From an uncultured Prevotellaceae bacterium (GTDB taxonomy: Bacteria; Bacteroidota; Bacteroidia; Bacteroidales; Bacteroidaceae), in assembly GCA_945787625.1 (NCBI GenBank), contig CALZJL010000108.1:1-5113 (forward strand): a stretch of DNA of 5,113 bases, given 5' to 3'. The translations under genes were made by a program, and so were the position numbers. The notes under the pieces are model-generated. The model did not search any database and had not been told where the DNA came from. It saw only the letters and a program-made list of their open reading frames with translations. Below, piece after piece: positions 1 to 5,113 of this stretch (positions within the stretch are counted from its first letter, which is position 1; each line of letters begins with the position of its first letter).

Positions 1-178
1 CGTGGTATGTCTGCTTGAACACACGCAAATCTGGCAAGGCGGCAAGGTTATTGATTCCTACCTGAGCTGCAATAGCGGCTTGATAGTAGACTCTAATGAG
101 TAGCATGAAATCCTCAACGCCACCGACCTTATGTCCTTCTTCTGTCTTCTTTCCAAATAATTTGTCGAATATTCCCAT
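1..178 (-). CDS. Unrecognised conserved-looking protein, N-terminal 59 residues (cut by window edge)
   Basis: A reading frame opens at ATG 178-176 on the minus strand and stays open to base 1, giving 59 codons; the rest lies outside the window. The protein starts MGIFDKLFGKK, a short amphipathic and basic start seen in many cytoplasmic or membrane-associated bacterial proteins. A Gly-Gly-Val-Glu-Asp-Phe stretch (residues 19-24) follows, then a largely helical segment (residues 24-48) with a hydrophobic/Ala-rich face. There is no signal peptide and no clear membrane span in this part. The start lies 20 bp after the stop of the sugar-transferase-like gene, with no Shine-Dalgarno sequence and no promoter visible in the gap, so the two are probably one operon. 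I do not recognise a named domain and give no function. Protein-like composition, absence of stops and the operon-like spacing support a real gene. Confidence 0.72.
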   Translation of the reverse strand, partial: MGIFDKLFGKKTEEGHKVGGVEDFMLLIRVYYQAAIAAQVGINNLAALPDLRVFKQTYH

Positions 179-198
179 TGGATGTATATATGTTGGAA

Positions 199-810
199 TT
201 AACTGTCATATACTGCCGTATCTTCTTTTTCTTTGTCTTCTTCATCAACACCCCCATTCTCTGGCGGTTCTTGTTTTTGCGTTTCTGCCAGTTCTGACAT
301 CGTTAGTATGTCTGTGATTGAAATCTGCCAAAGCAAGACATTTGCCACCATAGGCATACGTCTGATTAGCATGGTGTCCATCACTGTACCGGTCCTCCTC
401 AATACTAATCCCTTTACCACACGAGCGTTTGCTGAGCCTTCTGCGCTGTATCTGAATGCCGATATCGTAAGAGCCGAGCCGCACCGGACAATTTTGGTGA
501 CGACAAAGGCTAATATGATGCATAACGGCACGACAAATACCGCTAAGGTGAAGGCTGCTATTAAATCCACACACCTTTTGAGCGTGAGATTGAGCCAACT
601 GTCAGTCCAAACTGTTTCGAGGATCCTTGCTACCCATGTACGAAAGCCCACGACAATCACTGCATTCAACGCACTGATTCCTCCTGCCAACGAAATGTGC
701 ACTGGAAACCAGCAGCATACTGATGTCATGACTGATGTGACTATAATCAAATCGCAGATAGCTATGATCCTGCGAGCATAGGTTTTATCGATGGATGCCA
801 TATTATTCAT
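199..810 (-). CDS. Membrane protein resembling a degenerate bacterial sugar transferase (phosphoglycosyl transferase), probably catalytically dead
   Basis: This is a 203-residue protein with hydrophobic segments at about 15-37, 41-56 and 83-105. The third starts with Lys78-Arg79-x-x-Asp82 and contains Pro95. This resembles the KRxxD start and the Pro-containing re-entrant helix of monotopic phosphoglycosyl transferases (PglC/WcaJ/WbaP, bacterial sugar transferase family), which move a sugar phosphate onto undecaprenyl phosphate. Weaker echoes follow: AFRYSAEG (118-125) for the KFRSM..DAE motif, LRRT (137-140), and MPMVANVLLWQIS (152-164) for LPQLxNVLxGDMS. In this alignment the catalytic Asp-Glu falls on Arg150-Arg151. 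The GPRP motif and the PGITGxAQVNGR region are absent; a charged, acidic tail (172-203) ends the protein instead. The likely reading is a pseudoenzyme or regulator; a different small membrane family cannot be excluded. ATG 810 lies only 8 nt after the -7 box, so Met4 (801-799) is an alternative start. It is divergent from the Wzc-like gene. Confidence 0.7.
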   Translation of the reverse strand: MNNMASIDKTYARRIIAICDLIIVTSVMTSVCCWFPVHISLAGGISALNAVIVVGFRTWVARILETVWTDSWLNLTLKRCVDLIAAFTLAVFVVPLCIILAFVVTKIVRCGSALTISAFRYSAEGSANARVVKGLVLRRTGTVMDTMLIRRMPMVANVLLWQISITDILTMSELAETQKQEPPENGGVDEEDKEKEDTAVYDS

Positions 811-816
811 TATTCT

Positions 817-848
817 GCAAAGATAAACAAATATTTTGGAATCTCAAT
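817..848 (-). promoter_or_regulatory. Bacteroidota-type promoter for the leftward operon
   Basis: Read on the minus strand, TATCTTTGC (825-817) is an exact match to the Bacteroidota -7 consensus TAnnTTTG(C). An ATTG (848-845) lies upstream with 19 bp between its TTG and the -7 box, the spacing expected for the -33 element. Transcription should start close to base 811, so the mRNA for the sugar-transferase-like gene would have little or no leader if ATG 810 is used, or about ten bases if translation starts at Met4. Confidence 0.72.
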
Positions 849-893
849 CTGTTTGTATGAAAAATCGTCTATTAAAGTCAAATATGTTACATA

Positions 894-910
894 TTCTTTT
901 TCAAAAAGAA
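894..910. promoter_or_regulatory. Perfect 8-bp inverted repeat, possible operator
   Basis: TTCTTTTTCAAAAAGAA is a perfect inverted repeat with 8-bp arms around a single central base. Its right arm reaches the place where the -33 element of the rightward promoter should lie (about 909-912). No TTG is found there. A regulator bound here could therefore either block the promoter or stand in for the missing -33 contact. The sequence is low in complexity (A/T runs), so a structural role, such as DNA curvature, or chance is also possible. Confidence 0.4.
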
Positions 911-931
911 GAAAGTGTCAATAAAAAAATG

Positions 932-940
932 TATCTTTGC
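932..940 (+). promoter_or_regulatory. -7 box of the rightward (kinase-porZ) promoter
   Basis: TATCTTTGC matches the Bacteroidota -7 consensus TAnnTTTG exactly and is identical to the box of the divergent promoter. No recognisable TTTG/TTG -33 element sits 19-21 bp upstream. Transcription would start near 945-948, giving an AT-rich leader of about 50 nt before ATG 998. This box helps decide the start of the kinase gene: in-frame starts at 836, 857 and 929 lie upstream of it and would not be on the transcript. Confidence 0.65.
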
Positions 941-997
941 CGACAGTTATGTTACATTTGGATTAAAATATACTGTTTTAAACGAAAAGCCAGAGCA

Positions 998-3448
998 ATG
1001 GAAGCAACAAATCAACAAACTACAACTAACAACAGGGCTTATCAAGAACAAGAGCAGGAAAGCTTGTTTTCAATACAGACTATACTCAGGCTAGTGATTT
1101 TACATTGGGAATGGATACTTCTGTCTGTGGTAGTGTGTCTTGGCGTTTGTTATTTATATCTGCGTTATACAAAGCCTGTCTATTCTGCCTCAATGAAGGT
1201 ACTCGTCAAGGACGGTGGCAATAAAAACACTCGTAGCCGTATGCAGAGTGCGGCTTTTGATCAGATGGGCCTGCTTGACCTATCCGACGGTTTTGACAAT
1301 GAGCTGGAAATCATTTCGAGTGCCAACATCGCTGAGCGTGTAGTCCGTAATCTGAAGCTCTATGTACGCTATTATCAGGAGGGACGGGTAGTCAAGAGTG
1401 AACTCTACAAGAACAGCCCTATCGTGGTCGATATGGACGAAGAGCGTCTCAATTTGCTTGACCATCCTCTACGGCTCATGATAACGACCAATGGCAAAGG
1501 CTACCACATAGAGGGAAAGTTTGACAAGGAGAATCCTAAAGAGGTCAACTTCCGTAAGGACGTAGCCCAGTTGCCAGCCCAGTTGTCTACTAAGTATGGC
1601 ATATTGATGCTACGTCGCCAGCCAGGTGAGGAGATGGTCGAGGGGCCTCTCTACGTAAACATATATCCCCCGACGATGGTAGCGCGTCAGTGTGTCAAGC
1701 AGTTGTCTGCCAAGCCTACGAGCAAGACAACGACCATCGCAAACATTTCATTTGTCGATACTGATAAAAATCGTGTGATTGACTACCTGAATGAACTCCT
1801 TGTGTGCTACAATGTAGATGCCAACGAGGACAAAAACGAGGTCGCACGCAAGACTGAAGCCTTTATTGCCGAGCGTTTGAATATCATTCGCAACGAGCTT
1901 GATACTGCGGAAGGTGAACTCGAGGAGTATAAACGTAAGAATGAGCTCATAAATCTCACAAACGATGCTACAACAGCACTCTCCAGCATCACGAATTACC
2001 GCAAGGAACAGGTGGAGATACAGACCCAGATATCCATACTCAAATCCATTATGGACTATATGGACTCTCCTGCAAACTATCTTGCCATACTTCCTGTCAA
2101 TTTAGGTCTGGACAATCAGGAGCTCAATAAGTCTATATCGCAGTACAACAATTTGATACTCCGTCGTAACCGTTATCTCAAAGGTAGCAGTGAAGATAAC
2201 CCGACGGTCATTCAGGTCACCCAGCAGGCTCAGGATCTTTGGCCTCTCATACGTGAGAATATGAGTGCTATCTATCGTGATATGCAGACACAGAAACGCT
2301 CTATTGACTCTCAATTTGATATGTATAGCGGTCAGATCAACCGCACTCCTACTCAAGAACGCGCTTTGACCAATATTGGGCGACAGCAGGAGCTCAAGTC
2401 CAACCTCTACTTGACTTTGCTCCAGAAGCGTGAGGAGAATTATATCCAGCTTGCTTCTGTGGCGGCCAAGGCTCGAATGATTGATGCTCCGATGCTTGCT
2501 CTCAAACCGATAAGCCCCAAACCGCTTATCAGCTATGCTATCGCTTTGGTGTTAGGTCTTTGTGCTCCGATCGGTGTCTTTTATCTGCTCGCATTGTTGC
2601 GAACCCGGATAGAGGGTCGGGAAGATATCGAGAAACTGACGAAGCTTACTATATTGGCTGATATACCCAAGACCGACCGGGTATCAGAAGGCAATCGTGC
2701 TGTCGTGGTCAAAGAGAATATTAACGACTCGATGGAGGAGTCTTTCCGTGCTCTGCGTACCAACTTGCCTTTCGTACTGAAGAAGAACGAAAAGGTGATT
2801 ATCTCTACCTCATGTATCCCCGGAGAGGGAAAGACGTTCGTCGCTTCAAACCTTGCCATGTCTATTGCCTTGATGGGCAAGAAGGTAATCATTGTCGGAC
2901 TTGACATACGAAAGCCTCGATTGGTTCAACTTTTCGGACTTGTACCCGACAGGCGTGGCATAACCAACTTCCTGGCACTTGATGATCCCGACTATGCTCT
3001 GCTTGAACAGCAGATTACCCACAGTGGCATACATAGCAACCTCGATGTCATGCCTGCTGGAATTATCCCACCAAATCCGTCGGAATTGCTTAGCGGCAAT
3101 CAACTGAAGCTGGCTATTGAGCACCTCTCGACCATCTATGATTATGTAATTCTGGATACTCCACCATTGGCACTCGTCACCGATACTCTCAACATCGCTC
3201 GGGTGGCAGATATGACAATTATCGTGACCAGAGCGGACTACTCGCTTAAGGAGAACTTTGCCATGGTCAATGATCTCTCCGAGAGTGGTAGATTGCCAAA
3301 GTGCAGCATAGTTCTCAACGGCGTGGACTACTCCAAGCGTAAGTATGGGCATTACGGGCATTATGGACATTACGGGCGCTACTCTCGTTATGGAAATTAT
3401 GCTCCTTATGGGGATGCTTTAGAGAGTCAAACTTATACTGAGAAATGA
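998..3448 (+). CDS. Wzc-like polysaccharide co-polymerase with fused BY-type tyrosine kinase
   Basis: This 816-residue inner-membrane protein should control chain length and export of a surface polysaccharide and phosphorylate itself on tyrosine. Order of parts: Wzz-type N-terminal domain with the first membrane span at about 38-57; periplasmic region with coiled-coil-like helices (about 280-350 and 410-490); GNVR-type segment with Pro-rich KPISPKP (503-509) leading into the second span (about 510-533); cytoplasmic kinase (about 540-780). Kinase motifs are ExxRxxR (Glu581, Arg584, Arg587; octamer contact in this family), Walker A STSCIPGEGKT (603-613, Lys612), Walker A' VGLDIRKP (633-640, Asp636) and Walker B VILDTPP (717-723, Asp720). 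Gly634 replaces the first Asp of the common DxD form. The C-terminus has ten tyrosines in 36 residues. Kinase and membrane halves are one polypeptide, as in proteobacterial Wzc, at near-normal family length. ATG 998 was chosen because earlier in-frame starts precede the -7 box and encode no domain. The stop overlaps the porZ start. Confidence 0.95.
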   Translation: MEATNQQTTTNNRAYQEQEQESLFSIQTILRLVILHWEWILLSVVVCLGVCYLYLRYTKPVYSASMKVLVKDGGNKNTRSRMQSAAFDQMGLLDLSDGFDNELEIISSANIAERVVRNLKLYVRYYQEGRVVKSELYKNSPIVVDMDEERLNLLDHPLRLMITTNGKGYHIEGKFDKENPKEVNFRKDVAQLPAQLSTKYGILMLRRQPGEEMVEGPLYVNIYPPTMVARQCVKQLSAKPTSKTTTIANISFVDTDKNRVIDYLNELLVCYNVDANEDKNEVARKTEAFIAERLNIIRNELDTAEGELEEYKRKNELINLTNDATTALSSITNYRKEQVEIQTQISILKSIMDYMDSPANYLAILPVNLGLDNQELNKSISQYNNLILRRNRYLKGSSEDNPTVIQVTQQAQDLWPLIRENMSAIYRDMQTQKRSIDSQFDMYSGQINRTPTQERALTNIGRQQELKSNLYLTLLQKREENYIQLASVAAKARMIDAPMLALKPISPKPLISYAIALVLGLCAPIGVFYLLALLRTRIEGREDIEKLTKLTILADIPKTDRVSEGNRAVVVKENINDSMEESFRALRTNLPFVLKKNEKVIISTSCIPGEGKTFVASNLAMSIALMGKKVIIVGLDIRKPRLVQLFGLVPDRRGITNFLALDDPDYALLEQQITHSGIHSNLDVMPAGIIPPNPSELLSGNQLKLAIEHLSTIYDYVILDTPPLALVTDTLNIARVADMTIIVTRADYSLKENFAMVNDLSESGRLPKCSIVLNGVDYSKRKYGHYGHYGHYGRYSRYGNYAPYGDALESQTYTEK
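3344..3415 (+). repeat. Imperfect 9-bp tandem repeat encoding the kinase tyrosine ladder
   Basis: Eight consecutive 9-bp units of the form TA(T/C)-GGG-CAT encode Tyr-x-x triplets at kinase residues 783-806. The first four units are the most alike (Tyr-Gly-His three times, then Tyr-Gly-Arg); later ones drift to Tyr-Ser-Arg, Tyr-Gly-Asn, Tyr-Ala-Pro and Tyr-Gly-Asp. Tyrosine falls at every third position from 783 to 804. Tyr778 and Tyr813 flank the array. In BY-kinases this tail is the autophosphorylation site. Because the unit is a multiple of three, gain or loss of copies would keep the frame and the downstream overlap with porZ. Confidence 0.85.
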
Positions 3449-5113
3449 TTACGTTGAAACGTAAAATACTGACCGCAACGATATGTATCACTTCCCTTCT
3501 GGCACAAGCCCAGCAAGGGAAGTGGGCGTTGTATCCCTCTTATAGCCAGCCTGTTCAGGTTAAGGTCTTCGGAAACTTGTTGTACAGTATTACGACGTCA
3601 GGCGCAATAGACAACAGCACGGGGAGGCAGACGATGGTTGGCAACCTTGTCAGATACGACCTCGATGATGCGAGCCTGCGTACATACGATTCACTCAATT
3701 CGTTGTCTTCGACAGGTATACGTATCATTGACCATAATGAAAAAAGTGAAAACACGATACTCGTATACAGAGATAATGTCATAGACCTTCTTGCTGAGGA
3801 CGGGAGCGTCATGAGTGTACCTGACTTAAAGACTGCCGATATAACAATCAACAGTATCTACAACTACAATCATATAGCGTATCTGTGTACCAATATTGGC
3901 ATAGTAGAGCTCGACTGTATCAACGGTGTATTAGCTAATACCTACAAGAGTCCGTACAATGTCCAGTCAATGTGTATATTCAATGACAGATATTATATAG
4001 CGTGCACTGAAGGACTTTATGTTGTAAAGTTGTCTGACAATCTTTATGATAAGTCGTCGTGGCAACAGTATAGATCCTATGCGACAGATTTTATCACCTC
4101 GTTCTGTGGCAATCTGTTAGCCCGCATTGGAAACAGTTTTATAACGATAGATACGTCTACTGGTTATGAACGATGGTTTGACTCCAAGATCAGAGGGCAA
4201 TATGTGGGTTCTACTTCTGACTTCGCATATTTTCTTGTCGTTGGCAGTACAAATTCCACATTGACAGTCCTTCATTCGGATCTCACTACGATTACCGCTC
4301 TAAGCGACCTTCCTCCTATCACATCAATAAGTTTGTCCGGTCAGACATTTTGGACTGCTTCGCCTGCTTCTGGTGTCATCCCCTATACTCTCGATATTGC
4401 AACCAGGTCTTTTGAGCCACAGGCTTCTGAACCCTTGTTTGTTGTCAACTCACCGAGAAGGGATACGTTTTGGCGTATAAATTTTGACGAACACGGTCGC
4501 CTTCTTGCTGCTGGAGGTATAAATACGCAGACTGCAGATTATTATCCAGAGACTGTCATGATGTACACTGGGGGCGTATGGAGGTGTTCTGACGAACAGG
4601 ACATACGCAGTCGTTACCCAAATTTGTCTCACTACAATACAGATACGTTTGTCTCAGATCCATCTTTGTCTGATCATTTCTTTGCTGGGGTATATCGCAA
4701 CGGACTGCAGGAATATCGCCTGAACCAAAACGGCGAGCTTGAACTGGTGGATTTTTTCAATTATTCCAACAGTCCAATCCGTGTCATCACTGCGGTTGAG
4801 AATATACATGACAAACAGAATTACTGCACTTGCACCTCTCTCGTGTATGATGGCAATGAGAATCTGTGGATGGCTAATCAACAGACGGATACAATAGTCC
4901 GGATCCGACGTCCCAACGGGCAGTGGCTATCCCTTTATTATGAACAAATCAAAAGAGCGTCAAATATTTACCAAATACTGCCATCGACGAATGGAATCAG
5001 CTTCCTCGTCAGCAACCAGGGTACACCTCGGGGCTTCTTTGGTTTTGATACGGCTGGTACTCTCAATTATGTAGGTGATGACACTTCGTTGCTTCGTTCG
5101 TCCATTACCAATC
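3445..5113 (+). CDS. porZ: PorZ-like T9SS beta-propeller protein, N-terminal 556 residues (cut by window edge)
   Basis: The frame opens at ATG 3445, overlapping the kinase stop by four bases (ATGA), and runs open to the window end. A type I signal peptide is clear: basic start (Lys5-Arg6-Lys7), hydrophobic core about 8-19, likely cleavage after Ala-Gln-Ala22. The mature start QQGKWALYPSYSQPVQV and the following blades resemble the PorZ N-terminal propeller. Examples are LSSTGIRII (87-95), NVIDLLAEDGSV (111-122), IAYLCTNIGIVELD (144-157) and YYIACTEGLYVV (183-194). A second propeller is suggested by DPSLSDHFFAGVYRNGLQEY and LVYDGNENLWMAN farther on. In P. gingivalis, PorZ is surface-exposed, needed for T9SS, has two propellers plus a C-terminal domain, and binds A-LPS for the PorU sortase. 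The known protein is under 800 residues, so roughly the last quarter, including the expected C-terminal domain, is missing here only because of the edge. A generic surface propeller is the main alternative. Coupled translation with the kinase is likely. Confidence 0.85.
   Translation, partial: MITLKRKILTATICITSLLAQAQQGKWALYPSYSQPVQVKVFGNLLYSITTSGAIDNSTGRQTMVGNLVRYDLDDASLRTYDSLNSLSSTGIRIIDHNEKSENTILVYRDNVIDLLAEDGSVMSVPDLKTADITINSIYNYNHIAYLCTNIGIVELDCINGVLANTYKSPYNVQSMCIFNDRYYIACTEGLYVVKLSDNLYDKSSWQQYRSYATDFITSFCGNLLARIGNSFITIDTSTGYERWFDSKIRGQYVGSTSDFAYFLVVGSTNSTLTVLHSDLTTITALSDLPPITSISLSGQTFWTASPASGVIPYTLDIATRSFEPQASEPLFVVNSPRRDTFWRINFDEHGRLLAAGGINTQTADYYPETVMMYTGGVWRCSDEQDIRSRYPNLSHYNTDTFVSDPSLSDHFFAGVYRNGLQEYRLNQNGELELVDFFNYSNSPIRVITAVENIHDKQNYCTCTSLVYDGNENLWMANQQTDTIVRIRRPNGQWLSLYYEQIKRASNIYQILPSTNGISFLVSNQGTPRGFFGFDTAGTLNYVGDDTSLLRSSITN

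Larger units (their letters stand above)
883..957 (+). repeat. Direct repeat TATGTTACAT, two copies flanking the rightward promoter
   Basis: The 10-mer TATGTTACAT occurs at 883-892 and again at 948-957, 65 bp apart start to start and in the same orientation. Each copy holds a small inverted repeat, ATGT-T-ACAT. One copy lies about 50-60 bp upstream of the expected transcription start; the other sits at or just after it. Paired sites placed like this could bind a regulator, but two 10-mers in AT-rich DNA could also be chance. No regulator is assigned. Confidence 0.35.

Noticed and set aside
233..781. Open frame of 182 codons on the plus strand across the sugar-transferase-like gene
   Set aside because: It lies antisense to the 203-residue gene, has a Ser/Thr/Ile-rich composition typical of antisense frames, shows no domain or signal peptide, and has no promoter. 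The minus frame has a perfect -7 box, membrane segments and family-like motifs.
817..940. Identical 9-mers in inverted orientation (GCAAAGATA 817-825 and TATCTTTGC 932-940), as in an invertible promoter
   Set aside because: The match is exactly the -7 consensus and does not extend beyond it. Invertible segments in Bacteroidota usually have longer inverted repeats, and inversion here would leave both boxes in the same places.
963..981. TTAAAA-N7-TTTTAA inverted repeat in the kinase leader
   Set aside because: Only A-U pairs would form, the hairpin would be very weak, and such sequences are expected by chance in AT-rich leaders. It is not a terminator because it precedes the gene and has no U-tract.
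836..997. N-terminal extension of the kinase (in-frame starts at 836, 857 and 929)
   Set aside because: These starts lie upstream of the -7 box at 932-940, overlap the divergent promoter region, and encode no recognisable domain. ATG 998 gives a normal-length protein.
2846..3370. Minus-strand open frame of 174 codons inside the kinase gene
   Set aside because: It is antisense to the Walker motifs and tyrosine tail of a clearly real kinase, with no promoter or protein-like features of its own.

Overview
The window looks like chromosomal DNA from a member of the Bacteroidota, most likely order Bacteroidales (Prevotella- or Bacteroides-like). Three things point there. Both promoter candidates carry the Bacteroidota -7 box TAnnTTTG (TATCTTTGC in each case). 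The start codons lack Shine-Dalgarno sequences. The proteins include a PorZ-type beta-propeller, which belongs to the type IX secretion system (T9SS) found only in this phylum. No taxon below order can be read safely from the sequence.

Layout: two genes run leftward on the minus strand and two run rightward on the plus strand, from a shared 187-bp divergent promoter region (811-997). Leftward: (i) 810-199, a 203-residue membrane protein that resembles a degenerate, shortened phosphoglycosyl transferase (bacterial sugar transferase fold) without its catalytic Asp-Glu pair; (ii) 178 to beyond base 1, the first 59 residues of an unrecognised soluble protein, 20 bp downstream and probably in the same operon. 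Rightward: (iii) 998-3448, an 816-residue Wzc-like polysaccharide co-polymerase fused to a BY-type tyrosine kinase, ending in a tyrosine ladder; (iv) 3445 to beyond base 5113, a PorZ-like exported two-propeller protein whose ATG overlaps the kinase stop codon (ATGA). It is cut by the window edge after 556 codons.

How the genes may work together: in Porphyromonas gingivalis, PorZ binds anionic lipopolysaccharide (A-LPS) and helps the PorU sortase attach it to secreted cargo. The Wzc-like kinase belongs to the family that controls polysaccharide chain length and polymerisation at the inner membrane. The degenerate sugar transferase resembles the enzymes that load the first sugar phosphate onto undecaprenyl phosphate. 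The locus therefore suggests a link between synthesis of a surface glycan and T9SS cargo anchoring. That link is inferred from gene order and family knowledge, not shown by the sequence. There is no gene-free stretch longer than 300 bases and I see no RNA genes, mobile elements or CRISPR arrays.
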